Shown here: piece after piece, positions 34,397-45,890 of the stretch | Layout: every line of letters starts with the position of its first letter | Position numbering within the stretch: the first letter of the stretch is position 1 | The notes under the pieces: model-generated | Databases searched by the model: none | Seen by the model: only the letters and a program-made list of their open reading frames with translations | Told to the model about the DNA's origin: nothing | DNA from: Flavobacteriales bacterium | Lineage (GTDB): Bacteria; Bacteroidota; Bacteroidia; Flavobacteriales; Flavobacteriaceae | Reading direction: 5' to 3' | DNA: 45,890 nt | Assembly (NCBI GenBank): GCA_027023475.1 | Contig: JALVVJ010000070.1 | Span: forward strand, 1 to 45,890 | Translations under genes and position numbers: made by a program

Positions 34397-34948
34397 ATGG
34401 CTTCGGGAGACAAAAAATGGTATGTGCTGCGGGTGATTAGCGGCAAGGAAAATAAGATCAAAACGCTCATTGAGAACGAAACCTCCAAATACGGTTTGGA
34501 TGATTATGTGGGCGAGGTTCTTATTCCTACCGAAAAGGTCATTCGCATGCAAAAAGGTAAGCGTATTACAAAAGACAAAACATTGTTTCCGGGCTATATT
34601 TATATCGAAGCCAACCTGGAAGGCGAATTGCCCCACGTGTTGAAACAAATTCCCGGCGTAATGGGTTTTCTGACGGCCGTGAAGGGCGGTGATCCGATGC
34701 CTTTGACCGATGCCGAAGTAAACCGTTTGTTGGGTAAAGTGGACGATTTGGCCATGCAAGAGGGTAAAATTCTCAATCCTTTTGTGGTGGGCGACGAAGT
34801 GAAAATCATCGACGGAATGTTTAAGGACTTTTTCGGAACGGTGCAGGAAATCAATGAAGACAACCGAAAACTGAAAGTTATGGTGAAAATGTTCGGCAGC
34901 AAGATGATTCCGTTGGAGGTAAATTTTTATCAGGTGGAAAAAGTTTGA
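34397..34948 (+). CDS. nusG: Transcription antitermination factor NusG
   Basis: 183 residues. NusG binds RNA polymerase and links it to Rho or to the ribosome. The N-terminal NGN domain opens KWYVLRVISGKENKIK and contains FPGYIYIEANL; the C-terminal KOW domain reads FVVGDEVKIIDGMFKDFFGTVQEI. It lies between secE and rplK as in most bacteria. Start ATG 34397. Confidence 0.97.
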   Translation: MASGDKKWYVLRVISGKENKIKTLIENETSKYGLDDYVGEVLIPTEKVIRMQKGKRITKDKTLFPGYIYIEANLEGELPHVLKQIPGVMGFLTAVKGGDPMPLTDAEVNRLLGKVDDLAMQEGKILNPFVVGDEVKIIDGMFKDFFGTVQEINEDNRKLKVMVKMFGSKMIPLEVNFYQVEKV

Positions 34949-35003
34949 ATGTTACGCACATTAACATAAATGCTTCCAAGTGTTTTAAACTAAAAACAAG
35001 AAA

Positions 35004-35447
35004 ATGGCAAAAGAGTTATTCAAGGTAATCAAACTACAAATCCGGGGAGGTCAGGCGAATCCTTCGCCGCCGGTTGGACCCGCACTTGGTGCCGCAGGCG
35101 TAAACATTATGGAGTTCTGCAAGCAGTTCAATGCCCGTACGCAGGAAAAGCAAGGGCAAGTGCTGCCTGTAACCATTAATGTTTACAAAGACAAATCTTT
35201 TGATTTTGTCGTTAAAACGCCGCCGGCAGCAGTGCAATTGATGGAGGCAGCCAAAATCAAGAAAGGGTCCGGCGAACCGAACCGAAAAAAAGTAGGAAGC
35301 GTAACCTGGGAACAGGTACGTAAAATCGCAGAAGACAAAATGCAGGACATGAATGCATTTACGGTGGAAAAAGCCATGAAAATGGTAGCCGGAACCGCCC
35401 GCTCGATGGGTATCACCATCGAAGGCGATAACCCTTTTAACAATTAA
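35004..35447 (+). CDS. rplK: Ribosomal protein L11
   Basis: 147 residues. L11 binds 23S rRNA at the GTPase centre. The N-terminal domain shows [19 protein letters not shown] and INIMEF-like [14 protein letters not shown]; the C-terminal RNA-binding domain shows [19 protein letters not shown]. It is co-transcribed with rplA (12 bases apart). Confidence 0.99.
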   Translation: MAKELFKVIKLQIRGGQANPSPPVGPALGAAGVNIMEFCKQFNARTQEKQGQVLPVTINVYKDKSFDFVVKTPPAAVQLMEAAKIKKGSGEPNRKKVGSVTWEQVRKIAEDKMQDMNAFTVEKAMKMVAGTARSMGITIEGDNPFNN

Positions 35448-35459
35448 ACGCACTAGGTT

Positions 35460-36149
35460 ATGGCGAAATTGAGCAAAAAGATGAAGGCTGCTTTGTCCAA
35501 ATACGACAAAAACAAGTTATATACCTTGGATGAAGCCGCCAAACTGGTCAAAGAACTGTCCTTTGAAAACTTCGACGCGTCGGTGGACATTGCTGTTCGT
35601 TTGGGTGTGGACCCCCGTAAGGCGGATCAAATGATTCGCGGCGTGGTAACACTTCCTCATGGAACCGGTAAGGAAGTACGCGTATTGGCTTTGGTAACTC
35701 CCGACAAGGAAGACGAAGCCAAAGCGGCCGGTGCCGACTATGTGGGTTTGGATGACTACATCGAAAAAATCAAAAAAGGTTGGACCGATGTGGACGTAAT
35801 CATTACCATGCCAAGCGTTATGCGTAAGTTGGGCCCCCTGGGACGTATTTTGGGTCCCCGCGGTCTGATGCCCAACCCCAAAACGGGTACCGTTACCATG
35901 GACGTGGGCAAAGCCGTCAAAGAAGTGAAGGCAGGTAAAATCGACTTTCGTGTGGACAAAAAAGGTATTGTGCATGCTTCCGTCGGTAAGGTGAGTTTCT
36001 CACCCGAGCAAATCAAAGAAAATGCCGAGGAACTGATTCATACCTTGATCAAAATGAAACCTGCATCCACCAAGGGAACCTATGTAAAGAGCATTGCGCT
36101 TTCATCTACCATGGGACCCGGTGTGCATGTGGACACGAAAGCCGTTTAA
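35460..36149 (+). CDS. rplA: Ribosomal protein L1
   Basis: 229 residues. L1 binds 23S rRNA at the stalk over the E site and in many bacteria represses its own operon by binding mRNA near rplK. Characteristic segments are [16 protein letters not shown] and [20 protein letters not shown] did not identify the mRNA mimic in the leader of rplK. Confidence 0.99.
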   Translation: MAKLSKKMKAALSKYDKNKLYTLDEAAKLVKELSFENFDASVDIAVRLGVDPRKADQMIRGVVTLPHGTGKEVRVLALVTPDKEDEAKAAGADYVGLDDYIEKIKKGWTDVDVIITMPSVMRKLGPLGRILGPRGLMPNPKTGTVTMDVGKAVKEVKAGKIDFRVDKKGIVHASVGKVSFSPEQIKENAEELIHTLIKMKPASTKGTYVKSIALSSTMGPGVHVDTKAV

Positions 36150-36165
36150 CTAAAAACAACAGCAC

Positions 36166-36690
36166 ATGAGAACACGTGAAGAAAAAGCACAGATGATCGC
36201 TGACCTCGAACAGCGTCTTTCGGAATACAACGTGATATATTTTGTGGATATTTTGGGTTTGGATGCTCCCACAACTTACGCTTTGCGTAAGGCCTGCAAT
36301 AAAGGCGAAATCAAATTGCAAGTGGTAAAAAACACTTTGCTGGGTAAAGCCATGGAAAATTCCGATAAGGATTTCGAAAACCTGTCGGATATTTTACATG
36401 GCAGCACCGCTTTGATGTTAGCCCACGTGGGAAACAAACCTGCCCGTATCATCAAGGAATTCCGCAAAAAATCCGAAAAACCCGTCCTCAAAGGCGCTTG
36501 GATCGACGAAGGCGTTTATCTGGGCGATGACCAACTGGACTTCTTGGCAACCATCAAGTCCAAGGAAGAATTGCTGGGCGAAATTGTAACCTTGTTGCAA
36601 TCCCCTGTTAAAAACGTACTTTCCGCTTTGCAATCGGGCGGACAAAAAATCGCCGGAATTGTCAAAACCCTTTCCGAACGCGAAAATTAA
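36166..36690 (+). CDS. rplJ: Ribosomal protein L10
   Basis: 174 residues. L10 anchors the L7/L12 stalk to 23S rRNA. The N-terminus MRTREEKAQMIADLEQRL is typical of Bacteroidota. The middle has ALRKACNKGEIKLQVVKNTL, and the C-terminal helix binds L7/L12 dimers. It is followed by rplL after a 41-base gap. Confidence 0.98.
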   Translation: MRTREEKAQMIADLEQRLSEYNVIYFVDILGLDAPTTYALRKACNKGEIKLQVVKNTLLGKAMENSDKDFENLSDILHGSTALMLAHVGNKPARIIKEFRKKSEKPVLKGAWIDEGVYLGDDQLDFLATIKSKEELLGEIVTLLQSPVKNVLSALQSGGQKIAGIVKTLSEREN

Positions 36691-36731
36691 TTTTATTAGT
36701 CAACTAACTTAACAACAAAAACGATAGAAAA

Positions 36732-37109
36732 ATGGCAGATTTAAAAGCACTCGCAGAACAATTGGTTAACTTGACGGTTAAAGAAGTTAACGAATTGGCC
36801 GACATCTTGAAAGAAGAATACGGCATTGAACCCGCAGCCGCCGCAGTGGCCGTTGCCGGACCGGCAGGTGCCGCAGGTGGTGAAGCGGAAGAAGAAAAAA
36901 CCGAATTCGACGTCATTCTTAAAGCTCCCGGAGCTTCGAAATTGGCCGTAGTTAAATTGGTGAAAGAACTCACCGGTCTGGGCCTCAAAGAAGCCAAAGC
37001 TTTGGTGGACAGTGCTCCGGCACCCGTTAAAGAAGGCGTTTCCAAAGACGAAGCCGAAGGCCTCAAAAAATCTTTGGAAGAAGCCGGCGCCGAAGTCGAA
37101 ATCAAGTAA
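36732..37109 (+). CDS. rplL: Ribosomal protein L7/L12
   Basis: 125 residues. The N-terminal dimerisation domain is [20 protein letters not shown], then an Ala/Gly/Glu hinge (about 37-55), then the factor-binding C-terminal domain with [34 protein letters not shown] and the final [10 protein letters not shown]. Confidence 0.99.
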   Translation: MADLKALAEQLVNLTVKEVNELADILKEEYGIEPAAAAVAVAGPAGAAGGEAEEEKTEFDVILKAPGASKLAVVKLVKELTGLGLKEAKALVDSAPAPVKEGVSKDEAEGLKKSLEEAGAEVEIK

Positions 37110-37125
37110 ACACACCATTTTCCCT

Positions 37126-37180
37126 AAAAGTTTAGGTCAAATTTTTTTGACCTAAACTTTTGTATTCTATGAAGAATACA
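37126..37180 (+). terminator. Double hairpin between rplL and rpoB (attenuator candidate)
   Basis: AAAAGTTTAGGTCAAA (37126-37141) pairs perfectly with TTTGACCTAAACTTTT (37146-37161), a 16-bp stem whose 3' arm ends in TTTT. It is followed at once by a second hairpin, TGTATTCT / AGAATACA (37161-37180). The rplL-rpoB gap is the place of a partial terminator in E. coli, so this may lower rpoBC expression relative to the ribosomal proteins. Confidence 0.65.
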
Positions 37181-37232
37181 CCCCGACGCTCTTTTATTTA
37201 CCCGATTTTCAACCCCAAATTTTGTCTTTGAT

Positions 37233-40200
37233 ATGGCAAACCGAAAAAATGAAAACCCCGATATCCTTCAACGGAAGGACAAAAGCGGCCGTGTAACTTT
37301 TTCCAATCTTCAACACATTCCCGATTACCCCGATTTTCTGGACATTCAAATTAAATCCTTCAAGGATTTTTTTCAATTGGAAACCAAATTGCACGAGCGC
37401 AAAAAAGAAGGTCTGTACAAGGTTTTCCGCGATAATTTTCCCGTAACCGATACACGGAATCAATATGTACTGGACTTTCTGGATTATTCGGTGGATCCGC
37501 CGCGTTATTCCGTCCAGGAATGCATCGAACGCGGTCTGACATACAGTGTGCCGCTCAAAGCCCGGCTCAAACTGGAATGCACCGACACCGAACACGAAGA
37601 TTTTGAAACCAAAGTCCAAGATGTTTACTTGGGCAATATTCCCTATATGACCCCCCGCGGCACGTTTATCATCAATGGCGCCGAACGGGTGATCGTTTCC
37701 CAATTGCACCGTTCGCCCGGTGTGTTTTTCGGACAATCCTACCACACCAACGGAACCAAACTCTACTCGGCCCGTATTATTCCGTTCAAAGGTTCGTGGA
37801 TGGAATTTGCCACGGACATCAACAATGTGATGTATGCCTACATTGACCGTAAGAAAAAATTACCCGTAACCACACTTTTGCGCACCATTGGATTTGAACG
37901 CGACAAAGATATTTTGGAACTTTTCGGACTGGCCGACGAAGTGAAAGTTACCAAATCGGGATTGAAAAAATACTTGGGTCGCCGTATTGCCGCACGATTG
38001 CTTAAAACCTGGCACGAAGACTTTGTGGATGAAGATACGGGTGAAGTGGTATCCATTGAACGGAACGAAATTATCCTGGAACGGGATACCATATTGGAAA
38101 AGGAACATATTGATAAAATCCTTGAATCGGGCGTAAAAACCATTTTGCTGCACAAGGAAGATAATACGTCTAACGAATACGCTATTATTTACAATACGCT
38201 TCAAAAAGACCCCACCAACTCCGAAAAAGAAGCGGTGGAATATATCTACCGTCAATTGCGTAATGCCGAGGCCCCCGATGAGCAAACGGCCCGAAGCATT
38301 ATCGAAAAACTCTTTTTCAGCGACCAACGTTACGATTTGGGTGAGGTGGGACGTTACCGGATCAATAAAAAATTGGGATTGAATATCCCCGAAGATGTTA
38401 CCGTTCTGACCAAAGAAGATATTATTTCCATTATTAAACAACTTATCCGGCTTATTAATTCCAAGCAAGAGGTGGATGACATTGACCACCTTTCCAACCG
38501 GCGTGTGCGTACGGTGGGCGAACAATTGCAGCAGCAGTTTGCCGTGGGTTTGGCCCGGATGGTACGCACCATTCGCGAGCGAATGAACGTGCGCGACAAC
38601 GAAGTGTTTACACCGGCCGATTTGATTAATGCCAAAACGCTTTCGTCGGTTATCAATTCTTTCTTTGGTACCAACCAATTGAGTCAATTTATGGACCAAA
38701 CCAACCCCTTGGCCGAAATTACGCACAAACGTCGTTTGTCGGCCTTGGGTCCGGGTGGTTTGTCGCGTGAGCGAGCCGGATTCGAAGTACGCGACGTTCA
38801 CTACACCCACTATGGTCGTTTGTGTCCGATCGAAACACCCGAAGGGCCGAACATCGGGCTTATTTCGTCCTTGGCCGTTTATGCCAAGGTGAACAAAATG
38901 GGCTTTATCGAAACGCCCTATTACAAGGTGGAAAACGGCAAAGTGCTTTATGACGAACAACCCGTGTATTTGACAGCCGAAGAAGAAGAAGGTAAGAAAA
39001 TAGCCCAAGCCACCACGCCTACCGATGCCGAGGGCAACATTATTCCCGAACGCCTGCAAGTGCGTGAAGAAGGTGATTTTCCCGTGGTCAAGCGCGAAGA
39101 TGTGGATTATATGGATGTGGCACCCAACCAAATTGCATCTATTTCCGCTTCGTTGATTCCGTTCCTGGAACATGACGACGCCAACCGGGCTTTGATGGGT
39201 TCGAACATGATGCGTCAGTCGGTACCGTTGATCAATCCCGAGGTGCCCATTGTGGGAACCGGATTGGAAAAACGGGTGGCCATCGATTCGCGTATCCTTA
39301 TCAACGCCGAAGGCGACGGTGAAGTGGTTTATGTGGATGCCGATAAAATCGTGATTCGCTACGACCGGACCGAGGAAGAACGTTTGGTAAGTTTCGATCC
39401 GGACGAAAAAACCTACAACCTGATCAAATTCCGCAAGAGCAACCAAAACACGACCATCAACCTGGTGCCCATAGTGCGCAAAGGGCAGCGGGTCAAAAAA
39501 GGCCAGGTACTCACCGAAGGTTATGCCACCAAAGGCGGTGAATTGGCTTTGGGTCGTAACCTGCTGGTTGCTTTTATGCCTTGGAAAGGTTATAACTTCG
39601 AGGACGCCATTGTTATTTCCGAAAAAGTGGTTCGCGAGGATTATTACACGTCCATCCATATCGATGAATTCACACTGGAAGTGCGCGACACCAAACTGGG
39701 ACAGGAAGAATTGACCAACGATATTCCGAACGTGAGCGAAGAAGCGCTCAAAGATTTGGACGAAAACGGAATTATCCGCATCGGTGCCGAGGTCAAAACG
39801 GGTGATATTTTGATTGGTAAGGTAACGCCCAAAGGCGAATCCGACCCTTCGCCCGAAGAAAAACTCTTGCGTGCTATATTCGGTGAAAAGGCCGGTGATG
39901 TTAAGGATGCATCGCTCAAAGTTCCTTCGTCGGTGCGCGGCGTGGTGATCGATAAGAAACTCTTTACCCGTTCGATGAAAGACCGCCGCAAGCGTATGCA
40001 GGACAAGGTGGAAATCGAAAAGTTGGAGAAAAAATACGGCGAACAGTTGGAAGCCCTGCGCGAAAAACTGGTCGAAAAACTGTTTTCGATTGTCAACGGA
40101 AAAACATCGCAAGGCGTTTTGGATGAATTGGGCGAAGAGGTTTTCCCCAAAGGAAAGAAATTTACGCTCAAAGCATTGAGTGCTTATAAAAATTACGAAC

Positions 40201-41111
40201 ACCTGACCCACGGCACTTGGACTACGGATGAGCATTTGAATCATTTGATTTCGGAATTGCTCAATAACTATAAAATCAAGGCCAATCAAATCAAAGGAAA
40301 CCTGCGTCGCGACAAGTTTGCCATCAGCGTGGGAGATGATTTGCCTTCGGGTATCCTGAAATTGGCCAAGGTTTATATTGCCCAAAAACGCAAGCTCAAA
40401 GTGGGTGATAAAATGGCAGGACGTCACGGAAACAAAGGTATTGTGGCCAAGATTGTTCGCGAAGAGGATATGCCGTTCCTGGAAGACGGAACGCCGGTGG
40501 ACATCGTGTTGAACCCTTTGGGTGTACCTTCGCGTATGAACATCGGGCAGATTTACGAAACAGTGCTGGGATGGATTGGTAATAAATTGGGTGTCAAGTT
40601 TTCCACACCCATTTTCGACGGCGCTACCTTGGACGAAATCAATACTTTGTCCGAAAAAGCCGGCGTTCCCAAAGAAGGTGTAACTTATCTCTATGACGGA
40701 GGAACAGGTGAACGTTTCGACCAACCTACTACGGTGGGTGTGATCTATATGCTCAAACTCAACCACTTGGTTGACGATAAGATGCACGCTCGGGCTATCG
40801 GCCCCTATTCGCTCATCACGCAGCAACCTTTGGGAGGTAAAGCCCAGTTCGGTGGTCAGCGATTCGGAGAAATGGAGGTTTGGGCATTGGAGGCCTACGG
40901 TGCTTCGTCCACCTTGCGTGAGATTCTCACCGTCAAGTCCGACGATGTTACGGGCCGTACCAAAACCTACAACGCCATTGTCAAAGGACAACCTATGCCC
41001 GAACCCGGTATTCCGGAATCCTTCAACGTACTCTTGCACGAACTGCGCGGCTTGGCCCTTGATGTCCGTCTCGAAGACGAACAAGGCAATGATGTGTTGA
41101 AAAATAAATAA
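37233..41111 (+). CDS. rpoB: RNA polymerase beta subunit
   Basis: 1292 residues, within the Bacteroidota range. It forms one pincer of the core enzyme. The rifampicin-binding/fork region is [21 protein letters not shown] with [20 protein letters not shown]; the active-site part includes [20 protein letters not shown] and [11 protein letters not shown]. The C-terminus has [20 protein letters not shown]. The rif region is intact, with Ser, Asp and His residues as in sensitive enzymes. It is followed by rpoC after 33 bases. Confidence 0.99.
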   Translation: MANRKNENPDILQRKDKSGRVTFSNLQHIPDYPDFLDIQIKSFKDFFQLETKLHERKKEGLYKVFRDNFPVTDTRNQYVLDFLDYSVDPPRYSVQECIERGLTYSVPLKARLKLECTDTEHEDFETKVQDVYLGNIPYMTPRGTFIINGAERVIVSQLHRSPGVFFGQSYHTNGTKLYSARIIPFKGSWMEFATDINNVMYAYIDRKKKLPVTTLLRTIGFERDKDILELFGLADEVKVTKSGLKKYLGRRIAARLLKTWHEDFVDEDTGEVVSIERNEIILERDTILEKEHIDKILESGVKTILLHKEDNTSNEYAIIYNTLQKDPTNSEKEAVEYIYRQLRNAEAPDEQTARSIIEKLFFSDQRYDLGEVGRYRINKKLGLNIPEDVTVLTKEDIISIIKQLIRLINSKQEVDDIDHLSNRRVRTVGEQLQQQFAVGLARMVRTIRERMNVRDNEVFTPADLINAKTLSSVINSFFGTNQLSQFMDQTNPLAEITHKRRLSALGPGGLSRERAGFEVRDVHYTHYGRLCPIETPEGPNIGLISSLAVYAKVNKMGFIETPYYKVENGKVLYDEQPVYLTAEEEEGKKIAQATTPTDAEGNIIPERLQVREEGDFPVVKREDVDYMDVAPNQIASISASLIPFLEHDDANRALMGSNMMRQSVPLINPEVPIVGTGLEKRVAIDSRILINAEGDGEVVYVDADKIVIRYDRTEEERLVSFDPDEKTYNLIKFRKSNQNTTINLVPIVRKGQRVKKGQVLTEGYATKGGELALGRNLLVAFMPWKGYNFEDAIVISEKVVREDYYTSIHIDEFTLEVRDTKLGQEELTNDIPNVSEEALKDLDENGIIRIGAEVKTGDILIGKVTPKGESDPSPEEKLLRAIFGEKAGDVKDASLKVPSSVRGVVIDKKLFTRSMKDRRKRMQDKVEIEKLEKKYGEQLEALREKLVEKLFSIVNGKTSQGVLDELGEEVFPKGKKFTLKALSAYKNYEHLTHGTWTTDEHLNHLISELLNNYKIKANQIKGNLRRDKFAISVGDDLPSGILKLAKVYIAQKRKLKVGDKMAGRHGNKGIVAKIVREEDMPFLEDGTPVDIVLNPLGVPSRMNIGQIYETVLGWIGNKLGVKFSTPIFDGATLDEINTLSEKAGVPKEGVTYLYDGGTGERFDQPTTVGVIYMLKLNHLVDDKMHARAIGPYSLITQQPLGGKAQFGGQRFGEMEVWALEAYGASSTLREILTVKSDDVTGRTKTYNAIVKGQPMPEPGIPESFNVLLHELRGLALDVRLEDEQGNDVLKNK

Positions 41112-41144
41112 TTTATCCACTAACGATTAAGCATCAACGTGATT

Positions 41145-44100
41145 ATGGCACGAACAAAAGATACCAAAAGCATCAAATTCGACCGGATTTCCATCGGTTT
41201 GGCTTCACCCGACGTGATCAAAAGCATGTCCCGCGGCGAAGTACTCAAACCCGAGACTATCAACTACCGTACCCACAAACCCGAACGCGACGGTTTGTTC
41301 TGCGAACGCATTTTCGGGCCGGTGAAGGACTATGAATGTGCCTGCGGCAAATACAAACGCGTCCGCTACAAAGGCGTAGTCTGCGACCGCTGTGGTGTGG
41401 AAGTTACCGAAAAGAAAGTGCGTCGCGAACGTATGGGACACATCGAATTGGTGGTTCCTGTGGCGCATATATGGTATTTCCGGTCCAACCCCAATAAAAT
41501 GGCCTACCTGTTGGGCTTGCCGTCCAAAAAATTGGAAACCATCGTTTACTACGAACGCTATGTGGTCATCCAACCCGGCGAAGCCATCTATCCCGATGGC
41601 CGTGAGGTGAAAAAAATGGATTTGCTCACCGAGGAAGAGTATCACGAAGTATTATCGCTTTTGCCCGAAGAGAATCAATACCTTCCCGACGAAGATCCCA
41701 ACAAATTTATCGCCAAAATGGGTGCCGAAGCCATCCAAATGTTACTTAAACAAATCGATTTGGATGAACTTTCGTATGAGCTCCGGCATAAAGCAAACCA
41801 CGAAACATCCAAGCAACGGCGTACCGAGGCCTTCAAGCGTTTGCAAGTGGTGGAAGCTTTTCGCGAAGCCAACAAACGCCGCGAAAACCGGCCCGAATGG
41901 ATGATTATAAACATTGTACCGGTTATTCCGCCCGAATTACGACCCTTGGTGCCGCTTGACGGTGGCCGTTTTGCTACATCCGACCTGAACGACCTGTATC
42001 GCCGTGTTATTATCCGCAATAACCGTCTCAAACGATTGATGAGTATCAAAGCGCCCGAGGTTATTTTGCGTAACGAAAAACGGATGCTCCAAGAAGCGGT
42101 GGATTCGCTGTTTGACAATACGCGAAAATCCACGGCCGTAAAAACCCAATCCAACCGACCGCTTAAATCATTGTCCGATAGCTTGAAAGGAAAACAAGGG
42201 CGGTTCCGTCAAAACCTGTTGGGTAAACGGGTGGACTATTCGGCCCGTTCGGTTATTGTTGTGGGGCCGGAACTTAAAATCTACGAAACGGGTATTCCCA
42301 AAGATATGGCGGCCGAACTGTACCGTCCTTTTATCATTCGCCGCCTGCTCGACCGCGGTATTGTCAAAACGGTTAAATCGGCCAAGAAAATCATCGACCG
42401 CAAAGAACCCGTGGTTTGGGACATCCTGGAAGATGTGCTTAAAGGCCATCCTGTCTTGCTCAACCGGGCACCTACTTTGCACCGCTTGGGTATTCAGGCC
42501 TTCCAGCCCAAACTCATCGAAGGCAAGGCCATTCAATTGCACCCGCTGGTATGTGCGGCCTTCAACGCCGACTTCGACGGTGACCAAATGGCCGTTCACC
42601 TTCCCTTGGGCCCCGAAGCCATTCTGGAAGCGCAACTCCTTATGTTGGCTTCGCAAAACATTCTGAACCCCGCCAACGGAGAACCCATCGCCGTTCCTTC
42701 GCAGGATATGGTTTTGGGACTCTACTATATGACCAAGGAGCGAAAATCCACCCCCGAACAACCGGTTAAGGGTGAAGGAATGAAATTTTACGGCCCCGAA
42801 GATGTAAAAATCGCCTTGGATGAGGGGGTTGTGGATTTGCATGCGCTTGTGGAAGTTATGGTTGATGATGTGGACGAAAACGGCAATCCGGTCAAACGAA
42901 TGATTCAGACCACGCCGGGCCGCATCATTTTCAATGATTATGTCCCCAAAGGTATCGGTTATATCAATGAATTGCTTACCAAAAAGGCCTTGAAAAAGGT
43001 TATTACCAAGGTGCTGAAACAAACCGATATCCCCACCACTTCTAAATTTCTGGACGACATCAAACGGCTTGGTTTTATGCGGGCCTTCAAGGGCGGTTTG
43101 TCCTTTGCTTTGCCCAACATCCAAGTGCCCGAGTCCAAGAAAGAAATTGTCGAACGTTCCAAGCGCTATGTGGATGAAATCAATGCGGCTTATGCAATGG
43201 GTGCACTGGGTAAAACCGAGCGCTATAACAAGGTAGTGGACGAATGGACCCACGCCGATACCCAACTTTCGGCTTCATTGATCGAAAAATTGTCTAAGGA
43301 CGACCAGGGATTCAACTCCGTTTTTATGATGTTGGATTCGGGGGCCCGTGGTTCGCGCGAACAGATTAAACAGCTTATCGGTATGCGTGGCTTGATGGCC
43401 AAGCCCAAGAAATCCACGGCAGGCGGAGGCGAGGTTATCGAAACGCCCATTCTATCCAACTTCAAGGAGGGCTTGTCCATCCAGGAATATTTTATTTCAA
43501 CCCACGGGGCCCGTAAAGGTTTGGCCGATACGGCCCTCAAAACCGCCGACGCCGGTTATTTGACCCGCCGTTTGGTGGATGTGTCGCAAGACGTTGTGGT
43601 TACCGAGGAGGATTGTGGTACTTTGCGCGGAATTCGAGTGTCGGCCTTGAAGAAAAATAATATCTTAATCGAATCCCTGTCCGACCGTATCTTGGGCCGG
43701 GTGATTCTGGATGATCTGTATCATCCCGTAACCAACGAATTAATTATTGGCGAGGGTCAGGAAATAACCGAAGAAATTGCCCGTAAAATCGAAGAAGCGG
43801 GTATCGAAACGGTCGAGGTGCGTTCGCCGCTTACTTGTGAGGCCAAGCGTGGAGTATGTGCCAAATGTTATGGCCGCAACCTGGCCACCGGAAATATGGT
43901 GGAATTGGGCGAAGCCGTAGGCGTTATCGCTGCACAGTCGATCGGTGAACCCGGAACGCAGCTTACCTTGCGTACGTTCCACCAAGGTGGTATTGCCGGT
44001 GCCGTGGCCGAAGAAAGTACGTTGAGGGCCAAACATAATGGTATTATCGAAATTTCCGACCTGCGCACCATTAAGGGCGAAGACGAAGAAGGTAAACCCG

Positions 44101-45452
44101 TGGACATTGTCGTTTCCCGTGCCAGCGAGTTGAAAATCCTGAACGAAAAGAACGGCAATGTATTGGCCAAGAATAATTTGTTCTACGGTTCGTATCTCTA
44201 CAAGAAATCCGGCGACAAAGTCAAGAAAGGCGAGTTAATAGCCCGTTGGGATCCGCACACTTCGGTTATTATTTCCGAAAAAGGCGGAAAAGTGGAATTC
44301 AGCGATTTGGTCGAAGGCATCAACTACAATATCGAAGTGGACGATTCCACCAACAAACGTGATATTGTTATTAGCGAAACCAAAGACAAACGCAAACTGC
44401 CCGCCATCCTGATCAAAGATCCCAAAACCGGCGATGTGATTCAAACCTACAACTTGCCTGTGGAAGCACGGCTAACGGTTAAAGACGGGCAAAAAATCAA
44501 GCCCGGTACGGTAATTGCCAAAATTCCGCGACGCTCGGCACGTGCAGGTGATATTACCGGTGGTTTGCCGCGCGTTACCGAGTTGTTTGAAGCGCGTAAC
44601 CCGTCCAACCTGGCCGTGGTTTCGGAAATCGACGGTATTGTCAAATTCGGAAAAATAAAACGCGGTAATCGCGAGGTGATTGTCGAAGGTAAAAACGGCG
44701 AGAAAAAGAAATATTTGGTCAAATTGTCCAGTCAAATGTTGCTGGTTCAGGAAAACGATTATGTCAAAGCCGGAACCCCGCTTTCCGACGGTGTGATTTC
44801 GCCTGCCGATATTTTGAAAATTAAAGGCCCTTCGGCCGTTCAGCAATATTTGGTAAACGAAATTCAGGAAGTTTATCGCCGTCAGAATGTGGGTATCAAC
44901 GACAAGCACTTCGAAGTGGTGGTGCGTCAAATGATGCGTAAAGTGGAAATTGTGGAATCGGGCGACACCAATTTCTTGCCCGGCCAATTGGTGCACAAAG
45001 ACGATTTCATCGAAGAAAACGACCGCATCTTCAATATGAAAGTGGTGGAAGATGCCGGCGATTCCGAAGTGCTGAAACCCGGCGCTATTGTCAGCTTGCG
45101 CGAATGGCGCGACGAAGTTTCGCGCCTCAAACGCGAGGATAAAAAATTGCCCGTGGTACGCGACACGGTTCCTGCAACGGCCCGTCCGGTGCTGCAAGGT
45201 ATTACGCGCGCATCCTTGCAAACCAAGTCGTGGATTTCGGCCGCTTCGTTCCAGGAAACCACCAAGGTGCTCAACGAGGCCGCCGTGGCCGCCAAGGTGG
45301 ACTATCTGGAAGGGTTGAAAGAAAACGTGATTGTGGGTAAGAAAATTCCGGCAGGAACCGGTATGCGCATTTATGAAAAATTGGTGGTTGGCACGGTGGA
45401 GCAGCAAATGGATGAGGAAGAAGCCGGAACTACCACCGAAACCGACAAATAA
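41145..45452 (+). CDS. rpoC: RNA polymerase beta' subunit
   Basis: 1435 residues from ATG 41145 ([20 protein letters not shown]); a GTG two codons earlier is the alternative. It holds the N-terminal zinc site [20 protein letters not shown], the catalytic [10 protein letters not shown] (about 473-481, three Asp binding Mg2+), the bridge-helix and trigger-loop region with [14 protein letters not shown], and a second zinc site [13 protein letters not shown]. The C-terminal region is full length, ending with a Glu/Asp/Thr-rich tail. Confidence 0.99.
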   Translation: MARTKDTKSIKFDRISIGLASPDVIKSMSRGEVLKPETINYRTHKPERDGLFCERIFGPVKDYECACGKYKRVRYKGVVCDRCGVEVTEKKVRRERMGHIELVVPVAHIWYFRSNPNKMAYLLGLPSKKLETIVYYERYVVIQPGEAIYPDGREVKKMDLLTEEEYHEVLSLLPEENQYLPDEDPNKFIAKMGAEAIQMLLKQIDLDELSYELRHKANHETSKQRRTEAFKRLQVVEAFREANKRRENRPEWMIINIVPVIPPELRPLVPLDGGRFATSDLNDLYRRVIIRNNRLKRLMSIKAPEVILRNEKRMLQEAVDSLFDNTRKSTAVKTQSNRPLKSLSDSLKGKQGRFRQNLLGKRVDYSARSVIVVGPELKIYETGIPKDMAAELYRPFIIRRLLDRGIVKTVKSAKKIIDRKEPVVWDILEDVLKGHPVLLNRAPTLHRLGIQAFQPKLIEGKAIQLHPLVCAAFNADFDGDQMAVHLPLGPEAILEAQLLMLASQNILNPANGEPIAVPSQDMVLGLYYMTKERKSTPEQPVKGEGMKFYGPEDVKIALDEGVVDLHALVEVMVDDVDENGNPVKRMIQTTPGRIIFNDYVPKGIGYINELLTKKALKKVITKVLKQTDIPTTSKFLDDIKRLGFMRAFKGGLSFALPNIQVPESKKEIVERSKRYVDEINAAYAMGALGKTERYNKVVDEWTHADTQLSASLIEKLSKDDQGFNSVFMMLDSGARGSREQIKQLIGMRGLMAKPKKSTAGGGEVIETPILSNFKEGLSIQEYFISTHGARKGLADTALKTADAGYLTRRLVDVSQDVVVTEEDCGTLRGIRVSALKKNNILIESLSDRILGRVILDDLYHPVTNELIIGEGQEITEEIARKIEEAGIETVEVRSPLTCEAKRGVCAKCYGRNLATGNMVELGEAVGVIAAQSIGEPGTQLTLRTFHQGGIAGAVAEESTLRAKHNGIIEISDLRTIKGEDEEGKPVDIVVSRASELKILNEKNGNVLAKNNLFYGSYLYKKSGDKVKKGELIARWDPHTSVIISEKGGKVEFSDLVEGINYNIEVDDSTNKRDIVISETKDKRKLPAILIKDPKTGDVIQTYNLPVEARLTVKDGQKIKPGTVIAKIPRRSARAGDITGGLPRVTELFEARNPSNLAVVSEIDGIVKFGKIKRGNREVIVEGKNGEKKKYLVKLSSQMLLVQENDYVKAGTPLSDGVISPADILKIKGPSAVQQYLVNEIQEVYRRQNVGINDKHFEVVVRQMMRKVEIVESGDTNFLPGQLVHKDDFIEENDRIFNMKVVEDAGDSEVLKPGAIVSLREWRDEVSRLKREDKKLPVVRDTVPATARPVLQGITRASLQTKSWISAASFQETTKVLNEAAVAAKVDYLEGLKENVIVGKKIPAGTGMRIYEKLVVGTVEQQMDEEEAGTTTETDK

Positions 45453-45463
45453 AAAGTATCGAA

Positions 45464-45778
45464 ATGAAAAATCAAAAACCCCAAAATCAAATCAACATCG
45501 AAGTTCCGGCCGAAGTGGCCGACGGAACATACAGCAATTTGGCCGTCATCAACCATTCGGTTTCGGAATTTGTGGTGGACTTTATCAACATTATGCCCGG
45601 CGTGCCCAAAGCCCAAGTAAAAGCACGCATTATCCTCACCCCGCAACACGCCAAAAAGTTTTTGCGGGCATTGGAGGAAAACATTCGCCGCTTTGAGGCC
45701 ACGCACGGGACCATCAAGGAATACAACGAACCGCCCCAAGGGCCGCCGGTCAATTTCGGCCCACACGGCGAGGCCTGA
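45464..45778 (+). CDS. DUF3467 protein
   Basis: 104 residues. It matches the small DUF3467 family: INIEVPAEVADGTYSNLAVI, FVVDFINIMPGVPKAQVKAR and IILTPQHAKKFLRALEENI. Function is unknown. It sits 11 bases after rpoC, where many Bacteroidota have the same gene, so it is probably the last gene of the rpo transcript; a terminator follows. There is no signal peptide, so it is presumably cytosolic. Confidence 0.9.
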   Translation: MKNQKPQNQINIEVPAEVADGTYSNLAVINHSVSEFVVDFINIMPGVPKAQVKARIILTPQHAKKFLRALEENIRRFEATHGTIKEYNEPPQGPPVNFGPHGEA

Positions 45779-45789
45779 AAGGCCTGCAT

Positions 45790-45828
45790 CAAAAAACGCC
45801 TTGTGCAAATTGCGCAAGGCGTTTTTGA
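45790..45828. terminator. Bidirectional terminator after the rpo block
   Basis: AAAAAACGCCTTG pairs with CAAGGCGTTTTT around an 11-nt loop that itself contains GCAA/TTGC. A and T runs lie on either side, fitting the convergent gene beyond. Confidence 0.85.
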
Positions 45829-45846
45829 TTGGAAAAGCATCCGGTT

Positions 45847-45890
45847 TTATCCGTTCAACCGTGCTTCGAGGTTATCTTTGAGCGTTTGCA
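45847..45890 (-). CDS. 3' end of an opposing gene (partial)
   Basis: On the minus strand one frame from the window edge reads QTLKDNLEARLNG and then TAA at 45849-45847, directly facing the bidirectional terminator. It is too short to name. The charged amphipathic sequence and the terminator position make a real C-terminus likely. Confidence 0.4.
   Translation of the reverse strand, partial: QTLKDNLEARLNG

Noticed and set aside
37860-41120. 1086-codon open frame antisense to rpoB (and similar ones opposite tuf, exbD and rpoC)
   Set aside because: Same codon-bias effect; no family similarity, no start context, and rpoB on the other strand is unmistakable.

Overview
The window comes from a Bacteroidota chromosome, probably of the Flavobacteriia/Cytophagia type. 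The evidence is: secreted proteins with a type IX secretion (T9SS) C-terminal sorting domain; Bacteroidota promoters of the form TTTG-N19-21-TAnnTTTG in front of several genes; A-rich leaders with little Shine-Dalgarno signal; a Rho factor with a long charged insertion; and an exbB-X-exbD-exbD cluster. I cannot name a genus.

Layout. 1-1633: 5' part of a PKD-domain surface protein (minus strand, runs off the window). 1807-3729: dnaK. 4267-6025: kdsA and an alpha/beta hydrolase, converging on a Nudix hydrolase. 6476-7096: a GC-rich array of small hairpins. 7178-9150: pheS and a carbamate kinase. 9184-11528: a minus-strand operon of membrane protein, winged-helix regulator and CreD. 11795-13531: rho. 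13598-16011: tRNA-Ser, then an ExbB/ExbD energy-transducing cluster. 16342-18222: a DUF4139 protein carrying a carboxypeptidase-regulatory-like insert. 18458-21008: YceI-like lipoprotein, Mpl/MurC-type ligase and a pyridoxamine-oxidase-like lipoprotein. 21557-29385: minus-strand metabolic genes (lpdA, a T9SS cargo protein, hutU, fpr, a tyrosine phenol-lyase). 29581-31763: a secreted repeat protein and a small membrane protein. 32402-45778: the information-processing block tRNA-Thr/Tyr/Gly/Thr, tuf, tRNA-Trp, secE, nusG, rplKAJL, rpoB, rpoC and a DUF3467 protein. A terminator and the tail of an opposing gene end the window.

The genes are mostly housekeeping. The translation and transcription block is the classical arrangement (thrU-tyrU-glyT-thrT-tufB in E. 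coli has the same tRNA order), driven by a clear promoter at 32344-32375. hutU and the tyrosine phenol-lyase point to amino-acid use.

The least explained content is intergenic. Five dispersed copies of a structured repeat (3780-4166, 16060-16331, 21010-21400, 26691-27045, 31911-32293) share a core of GAGCGGTTA and TTTGAGCGGA on either side of a stem whose bases change in a compensating way between copies. Two copies carry an extra 165-bp module with terminal inverted repeats. Separately, 6594-7096 is a tandem array of about a dozen short hairpins whose loops and linkers are alike while the stems differ yet stay complementary. These are the best candidates for something undescribed; no function can be assigned from sequence alone.
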